Shown here one piece after another: positions 34,877 through 42,599 of a DNA stretch of 64,000 nt; position 1 is the first letter of the stretch; every line of letters starts with the position of its first letter. A model generated the notes under the pieces. It was not told where the DNA came from and did no database searches. It saw only the letters and a list, made by a program, of their open reading frames with translations. Origin of the DNA: Haloglycomyces albus DSM 45210 (GTDB lineage: Bacteria; Actinomycetota; Actinomycetes; Mycobacteriales; Micromonosporaceae); the NCBI RefSeq assembly GCF_000527155.1, contig NZ_AZUQ01000001.1, positions 607,891-671,890 on the forward strand, read 5' to 3'. The translations under genes and the position numbers were made by a program.

Positions 34877-35078
34877 GTAATCCCTCCCGTCACAAGCTCG
34901 CCCGAGTTCCCAGACCCGGATCAACTTCACCTACTCGCTGTCATTGAAAGCAAACCTCTTGTGCGCCAAGAGACTTGCCTGCCCCGTCCCTCAGTGGTCG
35001 CACCGCTGTGCGACCAGGTTTGAGAGCGTAATTCATAATAATCATGGTACGCAATAGCGGAATATTCAGGGAGACAAC

Positions 35079-35999
35079 ATGTCCGAAGTCGACAAGCCAG
35101 ATTGGCAAGACAACGCACCAACGAAACCGAAGTCGGTTCTCGGCGGTGACGTCGACGGAGTGTCCAGCTTCATCGACGGCCAAAAGGGAGCGCAGAAGTT
35201 CCAGGACAAAGTAGCGGGCACTCTGGGCAGCACCATGGGTGCGGACCTCGGCAGTTCCATCAACCGAACCACTGCCACTACCCCCAAGAGCCTCACCGAT
35301 TGGGGCAACATCCAGACCATGTGCCAATCGCTCATGGCCATCGGCAAGAAGATTATGGGTGAGGCCGAGGATTTGGCCAGTGACGCTTCTAATGAGCCGG
35401 TTATCAGCCCAACGGAACTTGTCGGTCAATTCGTCGACGTCATCTTGGCGCTCCTGCCACCGCTGGAGGATCTCCTCCAGTTGGTCACCGGTAACGAGCA
35501 GGCGATGCAAGGATCGGCGGACATGTGGATGGCCGTGGTGGACGGTGCCGGACAAACCGGTGACTACATTAAAGAAGTCGGCGAGGCCGCTCTGGACGGT
35601 TGGGAGGGTGAAGCCTCCGATAAGGCACGTACCCGAATCGAAGAAGTCGGCAACGCCGTCAGTGTGACCGGAATGTGGGGGTACGCCGTCGGCATTGGAC
35701 TGGCCGCCTATGCCCTCCTGGCAAAGTATCTGTTCGCCAAGCTGAAGGAATTCATCTCCGGGCAGATCTGGCATTTCATTTCAAAGGACGTACCCACATT
35801 GGTCGGTAGCGCCGGGATCGCCACACCTGCGGTCGCCGCCAGCCGAGCGGCGCAGATTGCCATCAAGGTCATCGATGCCATCACGTTGATTCAAGCGGCC
35901 ATCACCATCTTTGAACTCGGATCGGAACTGTTCGACATGATCAAGGACATTGGCGGTCTCATCGGAGAGGCCACCGGGTTCCTCTCGTCGGAGGCGTAA
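35079..35999 (+). CDS. WXG-motif protein with hydrophobic C-terminus, likely type VII substrate
   Basis: A 306-residue protein. Residues 1-115 are hydrophilic with Gly- and Ser-rich parts; about 120-190 are helical and include the WxG motif (DGWEGEAS), as in WXG100-like domains. The last 100 residues hold two hydrophobic stretches (VTGMWGYAVGIGLAAYALLA; AIKVIDAITLIQAAITIFEL), as in some large ESX-secreted proteins. GGGAG precedes the ATG. It leads a likely operon with two YbaB-family genes. Export or membrane insertion is inferred. Confidence 0.7.
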   Translation: MSEVDKPDWQDNAPTKPKSVLGGDVDGVSSFIDGQKGAQKFQDKVAGTLGSTMGADLGSSINRTTATTPKSLTDWGNIQTMCQSLMAIGKKIMGEAEDLASDASNEPVISPTELVGQFVDVILALLPPLEDLLQLVTGNEQAMQGSADMWMAVVDGAGQTGDYIKEVGEAALDGWEGEASDKARTRIEEVGNAVSVTGMWGYAVGIGLAAYALLAKYLFAKLKEFISGQIWHFISKDVPTLVGSAGIATPAVAASRAAQIAIKVIDAITLIQAAITIFELGSELFDMIKDIGGLIGEATGFLSSEA

Positions 36000-36025
36000 C
36001 GCCTCCCTTATTAGACAGGTATCAC

Positions 36026-36454
36026 ATGGATCCATCAAACATCAGTACCAAGATCGAAGAAATGCAGTCGGCCGCTGCCCGCATCGAAGGTGAATCGGTA
36101 TCGGAGGACCACGCCGTCACCGTTCGAGTCGGAGTCAGCGGCACTATTAACGACCTCGAACTCAACCACCGCGCCTTCGAAATGAAAGGCGACGAGCTTG
36201 GCGAGCGCATTGTTGCCACGTACAAAGCCGCCCGAGTCGAAGCGAAACAACAGTTGTCGGAGGTCCAGGCCCAAGTGATGGGCGGCCCCGCACCCGATTA
36301 CGGCGCCAGCGCCGAGGAGGTCGGCCTGGATGACATCCGTCGCCGTCTGAGAAAGGACACCGAATTATGCCGGAACGAAGTTCCTTCCCCGCTGATTTCG
36401 ACAGCGCCATGCAGCACATGGAGGAGATCCGTCAAAACGCCGAGCAGACATTGA
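36026..36454 (+). CDS. YbaB/EbfC-family protein, first copy, with an odd C-terminal extension
   Basis: A 142-residue protein. The N-terminal 110 residues fit YbaB/EbfC nucleoid-associated proteins: a helix (STKIEEMQSAAARIEG), a short sheet (AVTVRVGVSGTINDLEL) and a long C-terminal helix. Such genes commonly lie beside WXG100 genes in actinobacteria. The final 30 residues (from DTELCRN) overlap the next gene by 88 bp, and look like an out-of-frame reading of it (STAPCSTWRRSVKTP). A lost stop codon or an indel near 36360 is possible. Confidence 0.72.
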   Translation: MDPSNISTKIEEMQSAAARIEGESVSEDHAVTVRVGVSGTINDLELNHRAFEMKGDELGERIVATYKAARVEAKQQLSEVQAQVMGGPAPDYGASAEEVGLDDIRRRLRKDTELCRNEVPSPLISTAPCSTWRRSVKTPSRH

Positions 36455-36771
36455 CGACATACCTCGAGGTGCAGGAAGAGCTCGGCGCCGAGGTGACCGA
36501 GGTGCAGTCCGACGACGGCACCATCACCGTCACCCTCGACGCCAACGGCGATCTCGCCACGTTGTCGATCGCCGACGAGATCATGCGGCTGAAGGGGAAT
36601 CTGACTCCCAAGATCATTGCGGTCGTGGAGGAGGCTTTCGCAACGCACGCTTTGCGACAGGCCGACATCGCCCAGCGTATGTTCGACAACCTCGACCTGT
36701 CCACGGCCACCGCGAGCGGACTGTCCTCTGAAGCCGTAACGCGAGCGCGGGACAACCTGAATTCGCAGTAA
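36367..36771 (+). CDS. YbaB/EbfC-family protein, second copy
   Basis: A 134-residue YbaB-like protein, one of two in tandem. It has an N-terminal helix (DSAMQHMEEIRQNAEQTLTT), beta segments (GTITVTLDANGDLATLSIAD) and C-terminal helices. Family members bind DNA as dimers; next to WXG proteins they may have another role. AAAGGA lies about nine bases before the ATG, within the end of the first copy. The two copies are quite diverged, so the duplication is old or both are kept for a heterodimer. Confidence 0.8.
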   Translation: MPERSSFPADFDSAMQHMEEIRQNAEQTLTTYLEVQEELGAEVTEVQSDDGTITVTLDANGDLATLSIADEIMRLKGNLTPKIIAVVEEAFATHALRQADIAQRMFDNLDLSTATASGLSSEAVTRARDNLNSQ

Positions 36772-36823
36772 TACGATTTCGTTGCGGGCCGGACCGCGAG
36801 ATTGGGACCGTGCGCATGAGGTG

Positions 36824-36854
36824 AGGCCACCATGACAGGAGCGTATGGTGGCCT
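36824..36854 (+). terminator. Terminator of the WXG-YbaB operon
   Basis: Perfect 10-bp stem AGGCCACCAT / ATGGTGGCCT with an 11-base loop followed by TTA; 53 bp after the second YbaB stop codon. Confidence 0.7.
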
Positions 36855-36917
36855 TTACTCGGCCACATCATACCGGCATACTGTCATGCGACCCCTGAGT
36901 TAATGGAGTACCTCATC

Positions 36918-37766
36918 GTGAACACCGCACAGGACGACTACACCGCACTTTTCATCATGGGCCCCATCATTGCGCTCGTCGCACTCGGTTTGGGCTTTAT
37001 GGTGGTTCGCGGAGCCATGCACGGCCATCGCCTCAAACAAGGTAAGAAGGGACTTGAAACCGAGGGGCGGTATCTGCCCGGCGAGGCACAACGACGGGGG
37101 TGGCAGTACGCTCCCCGCGACGACAGGGCACTGACGCTGACCACCTTCGGGTCGGTGGAGCGGGCGACTCCAGCGGGTTCTCCGCAGCCGGGCTCCACCC
37201 CGCAACGGTCCAACGACAGTTCGCAGGATTTCGGACTCGGATTCGTTTTCGCCAATAACCCCACTACGGCCGCTGAGCATGTCATGAACTTCTCGGGGAA
37301 TTTCGGTCAGTACACGATCTTCCAGCATCGGTATAACGACGCGACGCGAACCATGGACGAGCGTTACGTCTATGAGGAGAAACCGGCTGAGGCCAATTAT
37401 CGTTCGGTATTCGCCGTACGGCTGCCCACGGTCACGCCGTTTTTGTACCTCACGCGACGTTCGCGAACCAGCGTCGACTTTCTGTCGTACGACATTAAAG
37501 TGGAAAACCACCGTTTCAACAAGAACTACTTCGTCTTCGGACACAGCCGACGATTTGCCAGCGATATCGTTCATCCCCGCTTTGTGGAGTGGATCGTGGG
37601 CAGCGAATTCGACCTGGGGACTCGGTTCGTTCTGCACAACGGGTGGTGTCTGGTTACCTTCGACCGCATTCTTCGCGCTCACGAACTCGACGCGGGAATC
37701 GGGGCTTTGGAGGGATTCCGTTCCCACATCCCCGACTTCGCTTGGGAGATGGAATACCAGGGTTGA
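36918..37766 (+). CDS. Membrane-anchored hypothetical protein
   Basis: A protein of 282 residues with one N-terminal transmembrane helix (ALFIMGPIIALVALGLGFMV), then a short basic segment and a large soluble domain with no recognised motif. It has a Pro/Ser-rich linker (GSPQPGSTPQRSNDS) and several aromatic beta-like strands. The GTG at 36918 has GGAG nine bases upstream; an ATG five codons earlier has no site. Standing just beyond the WXG-YbaB terminator and before the ABC-F gene, it may be tied to either or to neither. Confidence 0.72.
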   Translation: MNTAQDDYTALFIMGPIIALVALGLGFMVVRGAMHGHRLKQGKKGLETEGRYLPGEAQRRGWQYAPRDDRALTLTTFGSVERATPAGSPQPGSTPQRSNDSSQDFGLGFVFANNPTTAAEHVMNFSGNFGQYTIFQHRYNDATRTMDERYVYEEKPAEANYRSVFAVRLPTVTPFLYLTRRSRTSVDFLSYDIKVENHRFNKNYFVFGHSRRFASDIVHPRFVEWIVGSEFDLGTRFVLHNGWCLVTFDRILRAHELDAGIGALEGFRSHIPDFAWEMEYQG

Positions 37767-37866
37767 TCGATCCGCCGCCGAACGAAGCGCTTATGTACGC
37801 TTCTGGCGGCTGTGTCCGTTTCCTACCGCAGGGGACGGCTCTCAGCTGCTGGTAGCCTTGGCAGAC

Positions 37867-39651
37867 GTGTCCACAGCTAACCTCATTAACCTCGAAGCAG
37901 TCAGCAAGGCCTATCCCGATTTGACGATCCTCGACTCCGTTTCACTCGGCGTCAATGCTGGTCAGCGCATCGGCGTGGTCGGTCGCAACGGTGACGGAAA
38001 ATCCACCTTGCTCAACATTCTCAACGGCGGTACCGAGGTCGATTCGGGCCGTGTCGTCCGCACTCGTGGCACGAATGTCGTCACTTTGGGGCAGAGTGAT
38101 GAATTGAACGATGGGCACACGGTCAAGCAGGCGTTGTTCGGCGACAGTGACGAGCACGAGTGGGCTTCCGACGCCGGTGTCCGCGAGGTTCTGACCGGAC
38201 TCTTCAGCGGTATCGACGCCCCCATGCTCACCGAGGGGCTGCACAGCATGGTGAAGACTCTCTCGGGTGGGGAACGTCGTCGCGTGGACCTGGCTCGCGT
38301 CTTGACGTCGGGTGCGGACGTTCTACTGCTGGACGAGCCCACCAACCACCTGGATTTGGAGGCGATCGACTGGCTCGGTCAGTACTTGACCAAGCTCAAG
38401 GCCGCGATCGTCACCGTCACCCACGACCGTTGGTTTTTGGACCAGGCCGTCACCCGAGTCTGGGACATCCAACGCGGCCAGATCTATGACTACGAGGGCG
38501 GTTACTCCGAGTACGTCCTCTCTCGCGCCGAACGTCAACGGCAGGAAGCGGTCGCTGAGGAAAAGCGCCAGAATTTGATGCGCAAGGAACTGGCCTGGCT
38601 GCGTCGCGGCCCTAAGGCACGTACCTCGAAGTCGAAGTTCCGTGTCGACGCCGCCAATGAACTCATCGCCAATGAACCGCCGCCTCGCGACGACGCGGAA
38701 TTGATGTCCTTCGCCACCGCTCGCCTGGGAAAGACGGCGTTTGAGATCCAGGACGCCACCATCACGGTCGGCGACTTGACGCTGTTTGAGCACCTTACCT
38801 GGATTCTGCCGCCCGGGAAACGGATCGGCCTCGTGGGCGTCAATGGGGCCGGAAAGACCACCCTGTTGCGCACACTCGCCGAGGCGACGGAGGAAAAGCA
38901 GCCTGAGCAGGGGCGCATTCGTGTGGGCCGAACGGTCAAGCTTGCCTGGTTGAGCCAACATCTGGAGGATTTGAACCCCGGTTGGCGGGTTCTGGAGGCC
39001 ATCGAACAGGTGGCTAAACGCATTCAGCTGGGGAAGAAGGAAATGTCGGCCTCCCAGCTGGCGGAGCGACTCGGGTTCGTCGGCGGACGGCAATGGACCC
39101 ATGTTCGCGACCTTTCGGGGGGCCAGAAACGTCGCCTGCAGTTGGCGCGATTGCTCATGGCCGAACCGAACGTCCTCTTTCTCGACGAACCGACCAACGA
39201 TCTCGACATCGATACCTTGACTCAGCTGGAAGACCTACTGGACGACTGGCCGGGCACGTTGATCGTGGTCAGCCACGACCGGTATTTCACCGAGCGGGTC
39301 AGCGACGAAATCTGGGCCGTACCCGGGGATCGGGACTTGAGAATGCTCCCGCGCGGGATCGAGGAATACCTGGACATGCGTCGTAACCAAGAGAGTGCAA
39401 CGCCGCAGAAGTCCGCTGGAAACGGCGCGAAGGCCCCGTCTCAAGCGACCATCGATCGGGCCACGCAGAAGGAGATGTCGAAGTTGGAGCGGAAGCTCGA
39501 CAAGATCGAATCCAAGATCGCTTCCCTGCACGAGGACATGGCCACGTACGCCACCGACGGCGATAAGTTGGGCGAGCTACAGTCTCAGCTTGCGGACTTG
39601 GAATCGGAACGTAATTCCCTCGAAGAACGGTGGCTTGAACTCGCGGAGTGA
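37867..39651 (+). CDS. ABC-F family ATPase, Uup-like
   Basis: A 594-residue soluble protein with two ABC ATPase domains and no membrane segments, of the ABC-F group that acts on ribosomes. Domain 1 has GRNGDGKST, LSGGERRRVDLARV and LLLDEPTNHLD; domain 2 has GVNGAGKTT, LSGGQKRRLQLARLL and LFLDEPTNDLD. A charged linker joins them (AEEKRQNLMRKELAWL). The C-terminal coiled coil (SKLERKLDKIESKIASLHED) resembles Uup rather than EttA. The GTG at 37867 has TAGCCT eight bases upstream, suggesting a leaderless start. Whether it is a housekeeping translation factor or antibiotic-resistance factor cannot be told; the Uup-like tail favours housekeeping. Confidence 0.88.
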   Translation: MSTANLINLEAVSKAYPDLTILDSVSLGVNAGQRIGVVGRNGDGKSTLLNILNGGTEVDSGRVVRTRGTNVVTLGQSDELNDGHTVKQALFGDSDEHEWASDAGVREVLTGLFSGIDAPMLTEGLHSMVKTLSGGERRRVDLARVLTSGADVLLLDEPTNHLDLEAIDWLGQYLTKLKAAIVTVTHDRWFLDQAVTRVWDIQRGQIYDYEGGYSEYVLSRAERQRQEAVAEEKRQNLMRKELAWLRRGPKARTSKSKFRVDAANELIANEPPPRDDAELMSFATARLGKTAFEIQDATITVGDLTLFEHLTWILPPGKRIGLVGVNGAGKTTLLRTLAEATEEKQPEQGRIRVGRTVKLAWLSQHLEDLNPGWRVLEAIEQVAKRIQLGKKEMSASQLAERLGFVGGRQWTHVRDLSGGQKRRLQLARLLMAEPNVLFLDEPTNDLDIDTLTQLEDLLDDWPGTLIVVSHDRYFTERVSDEIWAVPGDRDLRMLPRGIEEYLDMRRNQESATPQKSAGNGAKAPSQATIDRATQKEMSKLERKLDKIESKIASLHEDMATYATDGDKLGELQSQLADLESERNSLEERWLELAE

Positions 39652-39986
39652 CGAGCAATGGTCTCCGGCCGGTATCACCTGAGGGTGGTATCGGCATTTT
39701 TTGACGGTTCCGTGATGTTCCTTGCACGCCAACAATTGTGGCGCGACAATTAACTGTCAAATAGTTGACAACCAATGTCCATAACACCTCAGGTGCCCAA
39801 AACCGCGCGGTAACTTCGATGACCTACTCTCGGTAATATCCAAACCACTACTAAACTCACTATTTACATCTATAAAATTCTGCATTAGGCTCTTTCCTTG
39901 AGTGGCTTCGGCCACGATCGCACTATTGCGTAGGTCAACCCTCCGCAATAACGCAACTGGACAAACGAATGAGAGGGCCATCCCTA
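39652..39986 (+). promoter_or_regulatory. Leader region of the subtilisin gene with a 7-bp dyad
   Basis: About 330 bp without a gene. TATTGCG (39924-39930) and CGCAATA (39944-39950) form an inverted repeat with a 13-base spacer, 36-63 bp before the protease start. AT-rich sequence precedes it. The dyad may be an operator or mRNA structure. Confidence 0.4.
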
Positions 39987-41552
39987 ATGTCACAGAGAAG
40001 ACTCCTGCGAAGAGCGGGTGCCGGCCTCTTTGCCGCCACCATTGCGGCCGCAGGCGTAGCCGCCGGCGCAACCAGCGTACAGGCGGAGGACGCCGAGCCG
40101 GACCTACGCGGAACCGCACACTCGGCCGCAATCGACAACGAGTACTTCGTCGTCTACGAAGACCGCTTCTCGACCATGAACTTTGAGGCGGAAGCCAAGT
40201 CACAAGGCGTCGAGGACATCAAGACCTACAGCGTACTCAACGGCTTCTTCGGGGAAATGTCGGAGAAGCAGGCCGAAGCCTTCGCTTCTCAGCCTGGGGT
40301 TGACTATGTGGAGCAAAACCGCGAGATCTCCATCAACGCCTCCGGTAGCCAAAGCAATCCCACGTGGGGACTGGACCGCGTAGACCAGCGCGACCTTCCC
40401 ATGGACGATACCTACAACTGGGATAACGATGGAAACGGCGTGCACGCCTACATCATCGACACCGGTATCAACACCAGTCACCAAGAGTTCTCCGGACGCA
40501 CCGCGCCAGGTTACGACGCTGTCGGTGGCGGAACCGACGACTGCAACGGACACGGCACGCACGTGGCCGGTACCGTCGCGGGATCCGAATACGGTGTCGC
40601 CAAGGAAGCGACCGTCGTACCCGTCCGCGTCCTGGACTGCAACGGTAGTGGCTCCTTCGACGGTGTCGTGGACGGCATCGAGTGGGTTGCCAACAACGCC
40701 AACAAGCCGGCCGTGGCCAACATGAGCCTTGGCGCCGACAACTCCAGCGCGCTGAACGACTCGGTCGACAACGCCGTCGCCAGCGGCGTGACCTTCGCCG
40801 TGGCCGCCGGTAACGGCGACAACGACGCCTGCAACAACACGCCCGCCGGTGCCAACGACGTCCTGACCGTCGCCGCCAGCGACAGCAGTGACGGTAAGGC
40901 CAGCTTCTCCGCATGGGGTTCCTGCATTGAGGTCTTCGCTCCCGGAGTCAACATCACCTCCGCGTGGCACACCTCTGACAGTGCGACCAACACCATTAGC
41001 GGTACCTCCATGGCCAGCCCGCACGTGGCCGGCGCTGTGGCCATTTACCTGTCCGAGAACCCCAGCGCTTCGACCACCGAGGTCGAAAACTGGGTCGTCG
41101 ACAACGCGAGCACCAATAAGATCAGCAACCCCGAGGGTTCCCCGAACCGTCTGCTGCACACGCTGCTCGACGGTGACGGTGGAGGCGACGAGCCCCCGCC
41201 GGACCCGGGCGAATGCTCCGGTGTCAACACCACCTCCACTCCCATCCCGGACAACTCGACCGTTACCAGCACCATTGAGCTGGACTGTGACGGTGGAACC
41301 GTCTCCACCGGTTCGGTCAGCGTTGACATCTCCCACACCTACCGTGGTGACCTGGAGATCAACCTGATCGCTCCGAACGGCGACACCACCAACCTCAAGA
41401 TGAACGGTTGGGACAGCGGTGACGACGTAGTGGAAACCTACCCGGTCTCCTTCAACGACATTCCGGGCGACGGAACCTGGACCCTGGAGATCATCGACCA
41501 CTACTCCTGGGACACTGGAACGCTGAACGAATGGAGCCTTAGCTTCGGCTAA
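39987..41552 (+). CDS. Secreted subtilisin-family protease with P domain
   Basis: A 521-residue extracellular serine protease. The parts in order: signal peptide (to about residue 30, SVQAE), an I9-type propeptide (about 45-115, EYFVVYEDRF ... VDYVEQNREI), the S8 catalytic domain (about 125-385) and a C-terminal P domain (from about 410). The triad is visible: Asp in AYIIDTGI, His in NGHGTHVAGT and Ser in GTSMASPHVAGA; the oxyanion Asn is in AVAAGNGDN. The P domain shows SVDISHTYRGDLEINLIAPN, as in proprotein convertases. GAGAGGG precedes the ATG at 39987, better than the in-frame ATG at 39969. Presumably degrades external protein or matures surface proteins. Confidence 0.92.
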   Translation: MSQRRLLRRAGAGLFAATIAAAGVAAGATSVQAEDAEPDLRGTAHSAAIDNEYFVVYEDRFSTMNFEAEAKSQGVEDIKTYSVLNGFFGEMSEKQAEAFASQPGVDYVEQNREISINASGSQSNPTWGLDRVDQRDLPMDDTYNWDNDGNGVHAYIIDTGINTSHQEFSGRTAPGYDAVGGGTDDCNGHGTHVAGTVAGSEYGVAKEATVVPVRVLDCNGSGSFDGVVDGIEWVANNANKPAVANMSLGADNSSALNDSVDNAVASGVTFAVAAGNGDNDACNNTPAGANDVLTVAASDSSDGKASFSAWGSCIEVFAPGVNITSAWHTSDSATNTISGTSMASPHVAGAVAIYLSENPSASTTEVENWVVDNASTNKISNPEGSPNRLLHTLLDGDGGGDEPPPDPGECSGVNTTSTPIPDNSTVTSTIELDCDGGTVSTGSVSVDISHTYRGDLEINLIAPNGDTTNLKMNGWDSGDDVVETYPVSFNDIPGDGTWTLEIIDHYSWDTGTLNEWSLSFG

Positions 41553-41586
41553 AGCAGTTCGAATCGTTCGAGTCTAATGGAGATAG

Positions 41587-41622
41587 ATTGAGGGGCGCGG
41601 CTTTGCAGCCGCGCCCCTCAAT
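41587..41622 (+). terminator. Subtilisin terminator
   Basis: ATTGAGGGGCGCGGCT pairs perfectly over 16 bp with AGCCGCGCCCCTCAAT, with a TTGC loop; 35 bp after the stop. It can also serve the convergent gene at 41658. Confidence 0.85.
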
Positions 41623-41657
41623 TCGTTCGCTAGGTTCATTCCGACACGGAATGAGGT

Positions 41658-41996
41658 CTACATGAAAACCGCTACTCCGACCGTCACGAGCGCGAGACCG
41701 CCGATGGCGTAGAAATGACCGGAATTGACCGGATCGCGTTTCTTCCACCACGGAATAATGACCATAACGGCCAGAAGCACGGCGAGAACGGCCTTGATTC
41801 CGATTTTCATATGATCGGCATCCGATCCCGCCAGTCCGGTAAGGAAAATTCCGGTCACCAGCTGCACGGCCACTCCGAGCAACATGGCGAAATTGATCGT
41901 GAATTTCTTGGCGAACACCGCCGCGAGCCAACCGCCCACCAGGGCGGCAAACCCAAGCAAGTGGATATAGCGAAGAATAAGCTGCAATACGTCCAT
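41658..41996 (-). CDS. Small membrane protein
   Basis: A 112-residue protein with three or four hydrophobic helices (LQLILRYIHLLGFAALVGGW; FAMLLGVAVQLVTGIFLTGL; AVLAVLLAVMVIIPWW; FYAIGGLALVTVGVAV). Related small helical-bundle proteins are widespread in actinobacteria but of unknown function. ATG at 41996 is preferred; the longer frame starts with TTG and has no support. The gene converges on the subtilisin gene and lies beyond the clpC-distal repeats. Confidence 0.68.
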   Translation of the reverse strand: MDVLQLILRYIHLLGFAALVGGWLAAVFAKKFTINFAMLLGVAVQLVTGIFLTGLAGSDADHMKIGIKAVLAVLLAVMVIIPWWKKRDPVNSGHFYAIGGLALVTVGVAVFM

Positions 41997-42088
41997 ATCC
42001 GTGAGTATTTCAGAGACCGCCACGTCCAAAGGGACTGCAAAGCTAACTTAAGCCTGCCGTCACAGCTCCTCAACAGGACAAACAAAAA

Positions 42089-42119
42089 CGGCGGAAACGA
42101 AACCGGTTCGTCTCCGCCG
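42089..42119 (-). terminator. Rho-independent terminator on the minus strand
   Basis: CGGCGGA and TCCGCCG form the outer stem, with ACGAA/TTCGT inside; reading on the minus strand it is followed by TTTTTGTTTG, a true U tract. It probably ends transcription coming from clpC and the repeat region downstream of it. Confidence 0.75.
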
Positions 42120-42255
42120 CCTCTTATCAGATTCAAATCAACTCAACCTGAGCCGAACTACTTTAACCAAGCTCCTCACCAGGAAACCACAATCCGAGCG
42201 ACCCGGATGTCCAATGCAAATCCCGCGCTCTGCCACCTTCCAATCGACAACCTTC

Positions 42256-42481
42256 CAGCGAAGCGCAGAAGCGGTAGAGCTGGCTCCACCGCCAAATGAG
42301 CGCTGCCGTCACGCCGTCCCCAGGGACGAGCCAACCGGCGAGCCGCCAACAACGCGCCGTAGGCGCGTGTGCAGCGGCGGTAGAGCCGGCTATGTCTCCT
42401 TAAGAGCTCAACCACGGCACTTTCCCCAGGGGCGAGCCAACTGGCGAGCTTCGAACGAAGTGGAGAAGCGGTAGAGCTGGA
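42256..42481. repeat. Structured tandem repeats downstream of clpC
   Basis: Two units of about 106 bp share a 26-bp box beginning CCCCAGGG (42318-42343 and 42424-42449, differing at two places) and a box AGAAGCGGTAGAGCTGG (42267-42283, 42464-42480; variant with GCGGCGG and CCGG at 42372-42389). Between the boxes each unit carries a different small hairpin: ACGCGCC-GTA-GGCGCGT in one, CTTCG-TT-CGAAG (minus strand) in the other. Change of sequence with kept pairing suggests selection on RNA or DNA structure. No protein reading is convincing. On the minus strand it would lie in the clpC 3' UTR. Confidence 0.6.
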
Positions 42482-42486
42482 GAGGA

Positions 42487-42597
42487 GCTCAGCCACTGCA
42501 CAGTGCGTTGAATAGTGGGGTTCTCAGGTTCCACGCGTGCTCACGCACGCGGGGTTCTGAGAACGCCGCTAGGCAACGTGCTGTGCAGTGGCTGAGC
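42487..42597. repeat. 111-bp long inverted repeat abutting the clpC stop codon
   Basis: A 24-bp arm starting GCTCAGCCACTGCACAG (42487-42510) matches the reverse complement of 42574-42597 at 22 of 24 positions. The interior has a second dyad, GTTCTCAG ... CTGAGAAC, and a central GCGTG-CTCA-CGCAC. The right arm ends three bases from the clpC stop. It could be a clpC terminator or a small MITE-like insertion. Confidence 0.65.
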
Positions 42598-42599
42598 GG

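Noticed and set aside
40200-41501. 433-codon open frame antisense to the subtilisin gene
   Set aside because: Val/Gly/Asp-rich shadow frame produced by the third-position GC bias of the protease gene; no independent signals.
42372-42389. GCGGTAGAGC in the clpC-distal repeats looks like a tRNA D arm
   Set aside because: No acceptor, anticodon or T arm can be built around any of the three copies.
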